Positions 1-9,648 of a stretch of 64,000 bases of DNA are shown in pieces (position 1 is the first letter of the stretch; each line of letters opens with the position of its first letter). Source of the DNA: Qipengyuania seohaensis (GTDB lineage: Bacteria > Pseudomonadota > Alphaproteobacteria > Sphingomonadales > Sphingomonadaceae); NCBI RefSeq assembly GCF_002795865.1, contig NZ_CP024920.1, forward strand, positions 496,001 through 560,000. Reading direction: 5' to 3'. The position numbers were made by a program, and so were the translations under genes. The notes below the pieces were generated by a model. That model worked only from the letters and a program-made list of their open reading frames with translations. It was not told the DNA's origin and made no database searches.

Positions 1-1383
1 CATCTCACCCTGCGGCATCGAGAACGGGTTGTGGCTGAAATCGACCTTCTTGAGCTCTTCGTCATACTCGAACATCGGAAAGTCGACGATCCAGCAGAAC
101 TTGAAGCAATTTTCCTCGATAAGTTCGAGCACTTCGCCGACGCGCGTGCGGGCCGCGCCTGCCAGCTTGGCAGCGTCCTTTTCCTTGCCCGCAGCGAAGA
201 ACAAGCCGTCGTTTTCGCCAAGGCCGAGCTCGGCATAGAGCTTTTCCATGCCTTCCGTGCCGTGATTCTTGGCGATCGGGCCGCCGAACTCGCCGCCCTT
301 GCGGGTGACATAGCCGAGGCCGGCAAAGCCTTCCTTGCGGGCCCAGTCGTTCATCTCGTCGAAGAACTTGCGGCTCTTCTCGTGCGTGTTCGGAGCGGGG
401 ACCACGCGGACCTTGCCGCCCGTGCCGACGATCTTCTCGAACAGGCCGAAACCAGACTTTTCGAAGTGGTGCGTGACGTCGCTGATAATCAGCGGGTTGC
501 GCAGGTCGGGCTTGTCGGTGCCGTATTTCAGCATCGCTTCGGCATAGGGGATGCGCGGGAATTCGCCTGCGGGCGTAACGGTCTTGCCGCCCGAGAATTC
601 CTCGAACACGCCGGCAAGGACGGGTTCGATTGCCTGGAAGACGTCTTCCTGCGTCACGAAGCTCATTTCGAAGTCGAGCTGGTAGAATTCGGGGCTCCGG
701 TCGGCGCGCAGGTCTTCGTCGCGGAAACAGGGGGCAATCTGGAAATAGCGGTCGAAACCGGCGACCATCAGGAGCTGCTTGAACATCTGCGGCGCCTGCG
801 GAAGCGCGTAGAAACGGCCCGGATGGAGGCGGCTGGGCACGAGGTAGTCGCGCGCGCCTTCGGGGCTGGAGGCACCCAGGATCGGCGTCTGGAATTCGCT
901 GAAGCCCTGGTCGGTCATGCGGCGACGCAGGCTGGTGATGACCTGGTTGCGCAGCATGATGTTCTTGTGGACCCGTTCGCGGCGCAGGTCGACGAACCGG
1001 TACTTCAGGCGCGTTTCTTCAGGATAATCTTCCGCTTGGTTGACGATCAGCGGCAGGTCTTCCGCGCGGCTCTGGATTTCGATCTCGCGGGCAAAAACCT
1101 CGATCTCGCCGGTGGGCAGGTTCTTGTTGACCGCCACTTCGTCGCGCGCCTTCACCGTGCCGTCGATCGTGACGACCGATTCCAGCTTGAGCTTTTCGAG
1201 CACCGGAAGCGCCTTGCTGTCGCTGTCGGCAACAATCTGCGTAATGCCGTAATGATCGCGCAGGTCGACGAACAGCACGCCGCCATGGTCGCGCTTATTG
1301 TGCACCCAGCCGGACAGGCGGACGGTGTCGCCGACATTGTCTTTTGTCAGCTGAGCGCAGTTGTGGGTACGATAGGCGTGCAT
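1..1383 (-). CDS. aspS: Aspartyl-tRNA synthetase, C-terminus beyond left edge
   Basis: Class II synthetase that charges tRNA-Asp (in many alphaproteobacteria also tRNA-Asn) in the cytoplasm. The visible 461 codons begin [12 protein letters not shown]. They contain the N-terminal OB-fold anticodon-binding domain (about residues 1-105; [11 protein letters not shown]), class II motif 2 ([14 protein letters not shown]) and part of the bacterial-specific insertion domain, ending at [11 protein letters not shown] just before the edge. Bacterial AspRS is about 590 residues, so roughly the last 130, including motif 3, are off-window. The ATG at 1383 has a GGAAAG ribosome site about 8 nt upstream. The gene is divergent from rnd, with about 170 bp between them. 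Identification is secure; discriminating versus non-discriminating specificity cannot be decided here. Confidence 0.97.
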   Translation of the reverse strand, partial: MHAYRTHNCAQLTKDNVGDTVRLSGWVHNKRDHGGVLFVDLRDHYGITQIVADSDSKALPVLEKLKLESVVTIDGTVKARDEVAVNKNLPTGEIEVFAREIEIQSRAEDLPLIVNQAEDYPEETRLKYRFVDLRRERVHKNIMLRNQVITSLRRRMTDQGFSEFQTPILGASSPEGARDYLVPSRLHPGRFYALPQAPQMFKQLLMVAGFDRYFQIAPCFRDEDLRADRSPEFYQLDFEMSFVTQEDVFQAIEPVLAGVFEEFSGGKTVTPAGEFPRIPYAEAMLKYGTDKPDLRNPLIISDVTHHFEKSGFGLFEKIVGTGGKVRVVPAPNTHEKSRKFFDEMNDWARKEGFAGLGYVTRKGGEFGGPIAKNHGTEGMEKLYAELGLGENDGLFFAAGKEKDAAKLAGAARTRVGEVLELIEENCFKFCWIVDFPMFEYDEELKKVDFSHNPFSMPQGEM

Positions 1384-1552
1384 CTGGAAATCTTTCCATT
1401 TTGGGATGTATGGCGCTAAGGGCGCGAGCGTGCGCGCTCCTTTAACAGGAATCGCGCGCGCTAACAGGGCACCGGCAGGTTTTTGTCAAGACTTTGGCAG
1501 ACGCTTGTGGCGGTGCGGGAGCGGTACTCCGCTCGAGACAAGAAAAGACACG

Positions 1553-2755
1553 ATGAAAATACACGACCTGATTACGACCACCGATGCACTCGCCGACTTG
1601 TGCGAGCGTCTGGCGAAAAGCGAATTCGTCACCGTCGACACCGAGTTCATGCGTGAGAACACGTACTGGCCGGAACTTTGCCTACTGCAGATCGCCAACG
1701 AGGAAGAAGCGGCGGCGATCGATCCGCTGGCGGACGGCATCGACCTTGCCCCGCTGTGGGATTTGATGTGCGAGAACGAAGACGTGCTCAAGGTTTTCCA
1801 CGCCGGTGGGCAGGATGTGGAGATCGTATACAATTTCACGGGCAAGACGCCCCACCCCATTTTCGATACGCAGATCGCGATGATGGCGATCAGCCAGTCC
1901 GAACAGATCGGCTATGCCAACCTCGTCGAAAGCTGGCTCGGCTTCACGGTCGACAAGGGCGCCCGCTTCACCGACTGGAGCCGCCGCCCCTTGACCGAAA
2001 GGCAGATCGAATACGCCATCGGCGATGTGACCCACCTGTCCAAGATCTTCCCGAAGATTCTCGAAAAGCTCATGAAAACCGGTCGCGGTGCATGGCTCGA
2101 TGCCGAAATGGACAAGCTGGCCGATCCGGCGAACTACGCCAACGATGCCGATCTCGCATGGAAGCGCATTCGCTCGCCCGGCCGGAATGCCTCGGTGCTT
2201 GGCCGCCTCAAGGCGCTGGCCGCATGGCGCGAAGGCGAAGCGCAGCACAAGAATATCCCGCGCGGCCGGATCATGCGCGATGAAACGCTCGCCGATATTG
2301 CGAGCCACCCGCCCAAGAAGCAGGCCGACCTGACCAAGGTGCGCGGCCTGTCGAACGCCTGGCGTGACAACGACATCGGCAAGCGATTGATGAAGGTGCT
2401 CGACAAGGCCGAGCCCATGCCGAAGGACGAAATGCCCGATAAGCCGAAACGCGGCGCGCCGCTCGGCAAGGAAGGTGCGCTGGTCGCCGATCTCCTCAAG
2501 CTTCTGCTCAAGATTCGTTCGCGCGAAATCGACATTGCCGCCCGCCTGCTGACCCGGGCGGACGAAATGGAAGCGCTGGCCGCGGGCGTCCGCAAATTGC
2601 CGATACTCGAAGGCTGGCGTTACGAAGTCTTTGGCAAGGACGCGCTCGAACTGGTCGAAGGCAGGCTCGCCTTTGCAGTAAAGGACGGCAAGCTGCTGAT
2701 GACGCATATCGACGACATGGAAAGCGAACTGAACGAAGCGCAGGCGGCAGAGTGA
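1553..2755 (+). CDS. rnd: Ribonuclease D
   Basis: 3'-5' exoribonuclease that trims tRNA and other small RNA 3' ends. The 400-residue protein starts MKIHDLITTTD. The DEDD exonuclease fold is shown by ExoI (DTEFMRE), ExoII (VFHAGGQDVEIV) and ExoIII (YAIGDVTHL, the Tyr of the DEDDy subclass). An HRDC-type helical domain follows (about residues 205-290), then a second helical C-terminal domain. The frame is open further upstream to an ATG at 1406, but that would add 49 arginine/glycine-rich residues not typical of the family, so the ATG at 1553 is chosen. The stop overlaps the oxyR start by 4 bp, suggesting translational coupling. Confidence 0.95.
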   Translation: MKIHDLITTTDALADLCERLAKSEFVTVDTEFMRENTYWPELCLLQIANEEEAAAIDPLADGIDLAPLWDLMCENEDVLKVFHAGGQDVEIVYNFTGKTPHPIFDTQIAMMAISQSEQIGYANLVESWLGFTVDKGARFTDWSRRPLTERQIEYAIGDVTHLSKIFPKILEKLMKTGRGAWLDAEMDKLADPANYANDADLAWKRIRSPGRNASVLGRLKALAAWREGEAQHKNIPRGRIMRDETLADIASHPPKKQADLTKVRGLSNAWRDNDIGKRLMKVLDKAEPMPKDEMPDKPKRGAPLGKEGALVADLLKLLLKIRSREIDIAARLLTRADEMEALAAGVRKLPILEGWRYEVFGKDALELVEGRLAFAVKDGKLLMTHIDDMESELNEAQAAE

Positions 2756-3648
2756 GTACCTACCTCCCCACCCTCAAGCAGCTTCAATATTTAGTCGCCC
2801 TCCACGAGCACGGCCATTTCGGCCGCGCGGCAGAGGCCAGCTTCGTTTCCCAATCGACCCTTTCGGCGGGCATCCGCGAACTGGAATCGCTGCTCGGCGT
2901 GACCCTCGTCGAAAGGAGCCGCCGTGTGGTGCGCTTTACGGCGCTGGGCAACCAGGTGGTGGAAAAAGCCCATCGCATCCTGCGCGAGGCTGAGGAACTG
3001 GCCGATCTCGTCCAGGCTGCCGGCAAACCGCTGGCCGGGCAATTGCGGATGAGCGTGATCCCGACGATCGCGCCTTTCATGCTGCCTCGCTTCCTTCCGA
3101 GGCTGCGCAAGGAGAGGCCCGAGCTCGAACTTTTCCTGCGTGAGGAAACCAGCCAGGCTGCCGTCGAATCGCTCCAGCACGGACGGGTCGATTGCGTGTT
3201 GCTTGCCCTTCCCTTCGCTACCGGTGAGGTAGAGCAAGCCCATATCGCAGACGATCCGCTTTACGTCGCTTTCCCGAAGGACGATCCGCGCGATCCGCCG
3301 GAAACGGTGTCGACCGACATGATCGACGAAGGAAGACTGCTCCTGCTGGAAGACGGTCATTGCCTCAAGGAACACGCGCTTGCGGCCTGCAATCGGCCCG
3401 AATTGCGTGGCAGTGCAACCATGATCGGCACCAGCCTGCACACCCTGGTGCAGATGGTCGACAACGGCCTTGGCCTGACCATGTTGCCCCAGATGGCCGT
3501 CGATGCGGGTATCCTGAACGGCACCGACGTCGTCGCACGCCCGCTCAAGAGCAAGGCAGCGAGCCGCGAAATCGCGCTCATCTGGCGCAAGAACTCTCCG
3601 CGCCGGGACGATTTCGAATTATTGGCTGAGGAACTTCGCGCGGGTTAG
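2752..3648 (+). CDS. oxyR: Hydrogen-peroxide sensor OxyR (LysR family)
   Basis: LysR-type regulator of 298 residues with a winged-helix DNA-binding domain at residues 7-65 (AEASFVSQSTLSAGIRELE) and a periplasmic-binding-like regulatory domain. The diagnostic feature is the peroxide-sensing pair C204 and C213 in LLEDGHCLKEHALAAC. The nine-residue spacing and surrounding residues match C199/C208 of E. coli OxyR, whose disulfide activates antioxidant genes. The start is GTG, inside the rnd stop (GTGA, 4-bp overlap). The stop also overlaps the convergent downstream gene by 4 bp. Neither a catalase nor an ahpC gene is adjacent. Activator versus repressor mode cannot be read from sequence. Confidence 0.9.
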   Translation: MSTYLPTLKQLQYLVALHEHGHFGRAAEASFVSQSTLSAGIRELESLLGVTLVERSRRVVRFTALGNQVVEKAHRILREAEELADLVQAAGKPLAGQLRMSVIPTIAPFMLPRFLPRLRKERPELELFLREETSQAAVESLQHGRVDCVLLALPFATGEVEQAHIADDPLYVAFPKDDPRDPPETVSTDMIDEGRLLLLEDGHCLKEHALAACNRPELRGSATMIGTSLHTLVQMVDNGLGLTMLPQMAVDAGILNGTDVVARPLKSKAASREIALIWRKNSPRRDDFELLAEELRAG

Positions 3649-3914
3649 GCCGCGAGCGGTTCGTCGTCCTGCTTGACCTTGGATTTAAGGTAGCGGTCGG
3701 CTTTCTTGACCACGAACATCGGGACAATCACGCTGAGCGCGATCCCTGCGAGCGAGCAGAAAGCGATCCAGATTGCCATCGCCGTGCCGCCGGACAGGTA
3801 GAGTCCATAAAGCACGGGCGCCGCGAGCACGAGGCCGCGGATCTCGTTGAAGATGATCGCAACAGCGCCGACCTTGAGCAGCGCCGCGAGGAGCATGTGT
3901 AGCGTGGCAGTCAT
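3645..3914 (-). CDS. Small two-helix membrane protein, unknown
   Basis: Unrecognised 89-residue protein (start MTATLHMLLAAL). It has an N-terminal hydrophobic stretch, a second long hydrophobic region with VLYGLYLSGG and AIWIAFCSLAGIALSVIVPMF, and a short charged tail KKADRYLKSKVKQ, probably cytosolic under the positive-inside rule. The frame stays open upstream for 71 more codons, but the extra residues look non-coding. An internal ATG at 3896 is an alternative start. The gene is convergent with oxyR, sharing the 4-bp stop overlap. No function is assigned. Confidence 0.6.
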   Translation of the reverse strand: MTATLHMLLAALLKVGAVAIIFNEIRGLVLAAPVLYGLYLSGGTAMAIWIAFCSLAGIALSVIVPMFVVKKADRYLKSKVKQDDEPLAA

Positions 3915-4050
3915 GCGAACCGTAGTAATGCTGGTTGGTAAAGAAACCGTTGACCACACCGCTCGTATCCCCGCCCCGTCGTGAAAGCGGTGCGTCTGGT
4001 CATGTTGTGCAAGCGCCACTAAAGGTGGTTTTCCGGCGGGGTACGGGATC

Positions 4051-5574
4051 GTGGAAGCCGGAACAGGGGATCTGAAAAGTCGTGCAATTGACTGTGGCGC
4101 AGTGCCGGTGACCGAGGGAGAGGCCAAACAGGTCGGCGTCTATCGCGGGGCTGCCGTGGCGGTCGCCATGACTTGGGTCCTGCGCGCCATCGGGCTGGTT
4201 TCGGTCTTCATACTGGCGCGGTTGCTGACCCCGGCAGACTTCGGCGTGGTCGGGCTCGCGATGACCGCAGTCGCGCTGGTGGAAACCTTCTCCTACCTCG
4301 GCATGAAGCAGGCTCTGCTGCGAATGGAGAAGCTGGAGCGGGACTATTACGACACGGCCTGGACGATCCAGATCGTGATGTTCTCCCTGCTCTCGCTCGT
4401 CCTGTTCGCGATCGCCGCGCCAGCCGCGTCTTTCTTTGCCGAACCGAGAGTGGAAGCGGTGATCTACGCGCTATCGCTGCGGTTCATCATGCTCGGCGTG
4501 ATGAACATCGGGATCGTCGAGTTCGAGCGAAACTTCGCATTCGGGCGTGACCTCAAGATGAAAGGCACTGCCCGGATCGCTTCGTTTTTCGTCACCGTCG
4601 GCCTGGCACTCTGGCTGCGGTCCTACTGGGCGCTGGTCGCAGGCATGATCGTACAGTCACTCATCCTGATGGTGCTTTCCTACGCGATGCAGCCCTATCG
4701 CCCGCGCTTGTCGCTCGCGCGCAAGGCCGAGTTGCTCGGGGTCTCGCTCTGGATCTTTGCCGGAGCCGCAGCCCAGGTCTTCTTCAGCCAGGTCGAGAGG
4801 CTTACCGTGGGCCGCGTGGCCGACACCGGCACCGTTGGTGCATTTTCCGTCAGCAAGGACGTGGCGAACATCCTGACGCAGGAAATCGCGATGGCCCTCA
4901 ACCGCGTCACTTATGTCACGACGGCACGCAGCGGAGCGTTCACCGAACAGGGCCGACGTATTGCCCGCTCGCTGGGCGGTTATGCCATGATGGCTGCTCC
5001 GATGGGATTGGGCCTTGCTGCCGTGTCGGGCGAGTTCGTGAGGGTATTCCTGGGAGAACAATGGGGAGCAGCTGCCGTACTGGTCGCGCCGATCGCCGTA
5101 GGAACGGCGCTCGTCGCCGTCTTCCGCCTGATTGCATCCTCGCTGCAGGCAGGCGGCCATGAACGGGTTTCCGGACTACTATGCCTTGCCGCATTGGCGA
5201 CCATGATCATCGCGGTCGTCACGGTCGCCGCCAACGGCGGCTCGCCGCTGGCAATCGCCCAGACCGGGCTTGTCGTCAGCGCAGCGCAATTGCTAGTCGG
5301 CCTCGCCATCATCTCCCGCCTGTCGCGCGGGAGCATTCTCGGCGCAGTAATTTCCGTTGCCCGCCCCTTTCTGGCCGCCACCGCCATGTATGCGGTGGTG
5401 ATCAGCCTGCCGGTCCTGTCGAATTCGGTGCTGGTCGAGCTGGTCTGGCGCGCAGGCGTCGGAGCGGCGAGTTATGCCGCGATACTCTGGCTTTTGTGGC
5501 TGGTTTCCGGCCGCCCCGATTCAAGTGAGGCCGAGTTTCTCCGCGTTGCAGGCAGAAACCTGCGGCGGCGTTAG
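4051..5574 (+). CDS. Lipopolysaccharide/polysaccharide flippase (MOP superfamily)
   Basis: Integral membrane protein of 507 residues with about 12-14 predicted helices. The N-terminal pattern ARLLTPADFGVVGLAM is typical of Wzx/WzxC-type oligosaccharide exporters, which flip lipid-linked glycans across the inner membrane. Family length (450-500) fits. The start is taken as GTG at 4051; an internal GTG at 4108 is possible because the first 25 residues are not hydrophobic and little conserved. There are no glycosyltransferases alongside, so the glycan exported is unknown. Its stop overlaps that of convergent pgsA (TTAG). Confidence 0.85.
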   Translation: MEAGTGDLKSRAIDCGAVPVTEGEAKQVGVYRGAAVAVAMTWVLRAIGLVSVFILARLLTPADFGVVGLAMTAVALVETFSYLGMKQALLRMEKLERDYYDTAWTIQIVMFSLLSLVLFAIAAPAASFFAEPRVEAVIYALSLRFIMLGVMNIGIVEFERNFAFGRDLKMKGTARIASFFVTVGLALWLRSYWALVAGMIVQSLILMVLSYAMQPYRPRLSLARKAELLGVSLWIFAGAAAQVFFSQVERLTVGRVADTGTVGAFSVSKDVANILTQEIAMALNRVTYVTTARSGAFTEQGRRIARSLGGYAMMAAPMGLGLAAVSGEFVRVFLGEQWGAAAVLVAPIAVGTALVAVFRLIASSLQAGGHERVSGLLCLAALATMIIAVVTVAANGGSPLAIAQTGLVVSAAQLLVGLAIISRLSRGSILGAVISVARPFLAATAMYAVVISLPVLSNSVLVELVWRAGVGAASYAAILWLLWLVSGRPDSSEAEFLRVAGRNLRRR

Positions 5575-6164
5575 TCCATGTGCTTGAGGCCGACCCGCAG
5601 GTAATCCCACCCTGTGATCAGCGTCAGCAAGGCGGCTGCCCAAAGTGTCACCAGGCCGACCGTGTGCGGGACGTTGGCGGCGATGTCGCCGATCATCACG
5701 GTCCAGCGCGGCAAGCCCTGACCCAGGATCAGCGAACCCAGCGCTACCAGCTGGAACGTCGTCTTCCACTTGGCGAGCTTGCTGACCGGTACCGACACCT
5801 GCAACCCACCGAGAAATTCGCGCAGGCCCGACACGGCGATCTCGCGCACGAGAATGATCAGTCCGGCAATGACATGCATGTCGCCAACATACGGGCCCGT
5901 CAGCACGCCTTGCGCCGCCAGCACGAGGATTACCGATGCGACCATGATCTTGTCCGCGATCGGATCGAGGAAAATACCGAGTCTGGAGACTGCACCGCTC
6001 GACCGGGCCAGCATCCCGTCGAAATAATCGGTAATACCCATCGCGCAGTACAGCACGAATGCCGCAAGGTAGCCGGTTTCCCAGCCCGGCCACCACAGAA
6101 GGAAGGCCAGGAGCGGGATCGCGAAGATCCGCGAAAGGGTGAGGATGTTGGGCAGGCTCAACAT
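5571..6164 (-). CDS. pgsA: CDP-diacylglycerol--glycerol-3-phosphate 3-phosphatidyltransferase
   Basis: Forms phosphatidylglycerol phosphate, the committed step to phosphatidylglycerol and cardiolipin, in the inner membrane. The CDP-alcohol phosphotransferase signature D-x2-D-G-x2-A-R-x8-G-x3-D-x3-D is complete: DYFDGMLARSSG followed by GIFLDPIAD. There are about five membrane helices and 197 residues, the usual size. The ATG at 6164 (MLSLPNILTLSR) matches the family N-terminus; an upstream TTG at 6185 would add seven residues. Other phospholipid genes (cdsA, pssA, psd) are elsewhere in the window. Confidence 0.93.
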   Translation of the reverse strand: MLSLPNILTLSRIFAIPLLAFLLWWPGWETGYLAAFVLYCAMGITDYFDGMLARSSGAVSRLGIFLDPIADKIMVASVILVLAAQGVLTGPYVGDMHVIAGLIILVREIAVSGLREFLGGLQVSVPVSKLAKWKTTFQLVALGSLILGQGLPRWTVMIGDIAANVPHTVGLVTLWAAALLTLITGWDYLRVGLKHMD

Positions 6165-6276
6165 GACGAATCGCTCTAACGACAAACTGTCCGGCGCAAA
6201 AGCGGCACATTTGCCTTGTCCGCGCCTGCGTTAGTCCGCACAAGGGCCGCGGAGCCGAGGTTGTGCCCGGGGGGTC

Positions 6277-7620
6277 ATGCTTACATCAACACATTTGCTG
6301 CGCAGCAGGCGCTTTCTGCCGCTGTTCGTCACGCAGCTCTTCAACGCGTTCAACGACAACCTCTACAAGACCGCGATGGTGCTCTTCGTGGTCTACCAGA
6401 TCTACAATTCCGAAGAAGCGGAGGGCCAGTTCAGCGCCGTCGCATCGGGCCTGTTCATCCTGCCATTCTTCATCCTGTCCGCGCTCGCCGGCCAGCTCGC
6501 CGACATGCGCGACAAGGCGGCGATCATCCGCAAGGTCAAGTTCTGCGAAATCATCCTGATGATCATCGGGGCAAGCGGGCTCTATCTCGCCTGGAAGGGC
6601 TATGACCTGCCGGTCAGCCTGTTCGGAATCGAAACCACTTTACCGATCGTCCTGATGCTGTTCGCGCTGTTCCTGACCGGGGTGCAGTCGACTTTCCTCG
6701 GCCCGATCAAATACGCGATCCTGCCGCAGCATTTGAAGAAGGACGAGGTCCTTGCAGGCACGGGCCTGGTAGAAGCCGGGACTTATATCGCCATCCTCGC
6801 CGGCACGATCCTGGCTGGATGGATCCCCGTCGAAGTCGCGGCGGTAGGCATCATCCTCACCTCTGTCGTCGCGTATTTCGTCAGCCGCCAGGTTCCCGAT
6901 GCCCCGCCCCAAGGTGCGCCTGAAAAACTCGACTGGCATATCCTGCGCGCCTCGGTGCGACTGGTACGCGAGACCATGCACGCCCGCGAAGTCTATTACG
7001 CCATCATCGCGATCAGCTTCTTCTGGACCATCGGCGCGGTGCTGTTCATCCAGTTTCCCCCGCTTGCCAAGAATGTCATCATGGCCAGCAAGGAAGTCGC
7101 GAGCCTGTTCCTCGTGATCTTCTCGGTCGGCATCGCCATCGGCTCGGTCGCGATCAACGCCTTGCTGAAAGGCAAGGTCTCGGCCCGCTATGCCTCGCAA
7201 TCGGTCATCGTGATGGGGCTGTTCGTCATTGCCTTCTACGGCGTTGCGAAACTGTGGGAGGCCGACCAGCCGACCGAGCTGTTGGACGTCGCAGGGTTCC
7301 TCGCCTGGCCCATGGCGACCATCCTCCTGCTATGCCTGCTCGGCATTGCGATCGCGGGCGGAATGTTCGTCGTGCCACTCTATGCTTTTCTCACCACGCG
7401 CGTGGCGCCGGAGAAAGCATCGCGCACGATCGCCGCAAACAATATCGTCAATTCCGGCGCAATGGTCTGCGGGTCGCTTATGGCAATGGGAATGAGCGCC
7501 GCCGGGGTGCCGATCGTGGAGCAGGTCCTCATCAGTGCGCTGATGTGCCTGATCTCTGCATGGTTGGGGCGCAAGCTGCTGAAGGCAGAACGAACCGCCG
7601 CGGCCATTAGCCGGGCCTAG
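6277..7620 (+). CDS. MFS transporter, LplT-like
   Basis: 447-residue, about 12-helix major facilitator. The N-terminus FVTQLFNAFNDNLYKTAMV matches the LplT group, which moves lysophospholipids across the inner membrane for reacylation. In many Proteobacteria this module is fused to or followed by an acyltransferase/acyl-ACP synthetase (Aas). Here the frame ends at TAG and the next + strand gene is unrelated, so it stands alone. Substrate assignment is by family resemblance only. The ATG at 6277 is the first start after the divergent pgsA region. Confidence 0.75.
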   Translation: MLTSTHLLRSRRFLPLFVTQLFNAFNDNLYKTAMVLFVVYQIYNSEEAEGQFSAVASGLFILPFFILSALAGQLADMRDKAAIIRKVKFCEIILMIIGASGLYLAWKGYDLPVSLFGIETTLPIVLMLFALFLTGVQSTFLGPIKYAILPQHLKKDEVLAGTGLVEAGTYIAILAGTILAGWIPVEVAAVGIILTSVVAYFVSRQVPDAPPQGAPEKLDWHILRASVRLVRETMHAREVYYAIIAISFFWTIGAVLFIQFPPLAKNVIMASKEVASLFLVIFSVGIAIGSVAINALLKGKVSARYASQSVIVMGLFVIAFYGVAKLWEADQPTELLDVAGFLAWPMATILLLCLLGIAIAGGMFVVPLYAFLTTRVAPEKASRTIAANNIVNSGAMVCGSLMAMGMSAAGVPIVEQVLISALMCLISAWLGRKLLKAERTAAAISRA

Positions 7621-7623
7621 CAA

Positions 7624-7818
7624 TCAGGCGATGAAGGCGAGAACCGCTGCGAAGGTCGCAAAATAAACCGTTGCTGCACCGCGAACGTCCGAAGCCGTAA
7701 GGCGCCAGTCCATCGGCTGGTCCTGCGGCACGTCGGCAAACATCGCGCGGCGCTGTGGCAGACTTGCCCGCAACCAGTGGCGGGCGGCTTCGGTGTTAAG
7801 GACTAATGCGCGTCTCAT
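7624..7818 (-). CDS. 64-residue protein with C-terminal membrane segment
   Basis: Short frame starting MRRALVLNTEAARHW. It has a polar, proline-containing middle and a hydrophobic C-terminal helix (about residues 47-64; AATVYFATFAAVLAFIA) that would make a tail-anchored protein. It ends 4 bp from the convergent LplT-like gene and starts about 150 bp before the divergent ThDP enzyme gene. No strong ribosome site is visible. It fills a gap that would otherwise be non-coding. No family is recognised. Confidence 0.45.
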   Translation of the reverse strand: MRRALVLNTEAARHWLRASLPQRRAMFADVPQDQPMDWRLTASDVRGAATVYFATFAAVLAFIA

Positions 7819-7968
7819 GATGCAGGTCTTAACGCATTTTTAACCCTTGGGGTCCCGCACAATCAACGCTGTAGCAATTCGGGACATTCAGCGTGTTTGC
7901 TGAGGATAATCTGCAAGAATTGCCACCGCGATTGCGCGAAGCTGCCCGCGAGGCTAACCGCCTGATCC

Positions 7969-9639
7969 ATGACTACACGCCCCACTCCCGCCGCCGCGAA
8001 ACTGCTCGTCGATTGCCTGATCGAACAGGGCTGCGACCGAATTTTCACAGTGCCGGGAGAAAGCTTCCTGCAGGTGCTCGACGCGCTCGGCCAGCAGGAG
8101 GCGATCGAGCTTGTCACTTGCCGCCAGGAAGGCGGGGTTGCGATGATGGCGTGCGCGGACGGAGCGATGACCGGAAGGCCGGGGATCGCCTTCGTCACCC
8201 GCGGCCCCGGTGCGACAAACGCAAGCATCGGCATCCACGTCGCCCAGCAGGATTCGCAGCCGATGATCATGTTCGTCGGCGACGTAGATTCCGGCATGCG
8301 CGACCGTGAAGGCTTCCAGGAAGTCGACTTCGCGGCCTTCTTCGGGCCGATCGCAAAATGGGCGGCCCGCATCGATAGCGCGGACCGCATTCCGGAATAC
8401 GTCGCCCGCGCCTATGCCACGGCCATTTCCGGGCGCCCCGGGCCGGTCGTGCTGGCCCTCCCCGAAGACATGCTGAGCCATGACACTGCGGCAAAGCCCC
8501 GCAAGCGCGTGGAGCGGCCTGCGCAGGCCCCCTGCCCCGATGCCATGCAGGCGATGATGGCCCTCATTGCCGATGCCGCTTCGCCAGTCGCCATTGTCGG
8601 CGGCGCGGGATGGAATGCAAAGGCACGCGAGCACTTTCAGCTGTTTGCCGAACGCCTTGGCATTCCCGTCGCCACCGCTTTCCGCCGACAGGACGCGATC
8701 AGCCCGTCGAGCCGCGTCTATGCCGGATCGCTGGGCTACGGCCCCAATCCCAAGCTGGTCGAGCGGGTGAAGAATGCCGACTTGGTCTTGGCTGTCGGCG
8801 CACGGCTCGGGGAAGCGACCACCGACGGCTATACGGTCCCGCCGTTGGAGGATGCCGAACGCACGCTGATCCACGTCCACCCCGATCCGGAGGAATTGCA
8901 CCGCGTCTATCCCACCGAACTCGCCATCTGTGCCGAGATGGACGAGTTCGCGGAAAGCGCCGCTCTGTGGGACGATGGCGACACGATCGATTTCGATGCT
9001 GGTGCAGAAGCAAATGCGGAGTGGGAAGCCTGGGCCACGGCCACGCCCAACGACTATCCGCTCGACATGGGCGCTTGCGTCCAGTTCATGCGCGACACTC
9101 TTCCGGCAGACACGATCATCTGCAACGGCGCGGGCAATTTCGCCGGATGGTGGCATCGCTACTGGCGTTACGAAGGATTTCCGACGCAGCTTGCGCCTAC
9201 CTGCGGCGCCATGGGATACGGAGTTCCAGCCTCGGTTGCCGCTTCGCTACGCTTCCCAGAGCGTACCGTGGTGGCGGTTGCAGGCGATGGCGACTTCATG
9301 ATGAATGGCCAGGAAATGGCCACGGTCGTCCAGCACGGCGGCAACCTGATAGTCATCGTCGTCGATAACGGGGCATACGGCACGATCCGAATGCACCAGG
9401 AGCGCGAATTCCCTGGCGAAGAACGCATCAGCGGTACCCGCCTGGCAAATCCCGACTTTGCGGCGTTGGCCGCAGCCTATGGCGGCTGGTCGGCGCGCGC
9501 CGAGACGACCGAGCAGTTCAAGGATGCGCTGGTTGCAGCACAAGGCCGCTCGGGCCTGCGGCTGATTCACTGCGTGATCGACGTCGAACAGCTGGCAGCA
9601 AGCGGCGCAACCGTCAGCGGATTGCGCGCTCGCAACTGA
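7969..9639 (+). CDS. Thiamine-diphosphate enzyme, acetolactate-synthase-like
   Basis: 556-residue member of the IlvB/POX group of ThDP enzymes. The N-terminal pyrimidine-binding domain carries TVPGESFL and the catalytic-Glu region CRQEGGVAMMACADG. A central domain (about 195-330, IVGGAGW start) follows, then the C-terminal PP domain with the metal/ThDP motif GDGDFMMNGQE ending VVDN. No ilvN regulatory subunit follows and the closest relatives' substrates are unknown, so it should not be called ilvB; acetolactate synthase, a 2-oxoacid decarboxylase or a related lyase are all possible. The gene is monocistronic, with a 150-bp leader that contains another open frame (see findings). Confidence 0.85.
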   Translation: MTTRPTPAAAKLLVDCLIEQGCDRIFTVPGESFLQVLDALGQQEAIELVTCRQEGGVAMMACADGAMTGRPGIAFVTRGPGATNASIGIHVAQQDSQPMIMFVGDVDSGMRDREGFQEVDFAAFFGPIAKWAARIDSADRIPEYVARAYATAISGRPGPVVLALPEDMLSHDTAAKPRKRVERPAQAPCPDAMQAMMALIADAASPVAIVGGAGWNAKAREHFQLFAERLGIPVATAFRRQDAISPSSRVYAGSLGYGPNPKLVERVKNADLVLAVGARLGEATTDGYTVPPLEDAERTLIHVHPDPEELHRVYPTELAICAEMDEFAESAALWDDGDTIDFDAGAEANAEWEAWATATPNDYPLDMGACVQFMRDTLPADTIICNGAGNFAGWWHRYWRYEGFPTQLAPTCGAMGYGVPASVAASLRFPERTVVAVAGDGDFMMNGQEMATVVQHGGNLIVIVVDNGAYGTIRMHQEREFPGEERISGTRLANPDFAALAAAYGGWSARAETTEQFKDALVAAQGRSGLRLIHCVIDVEQLAASGATVSGLRARN

Positions 9640-9648
9640 TCCCCTCGG

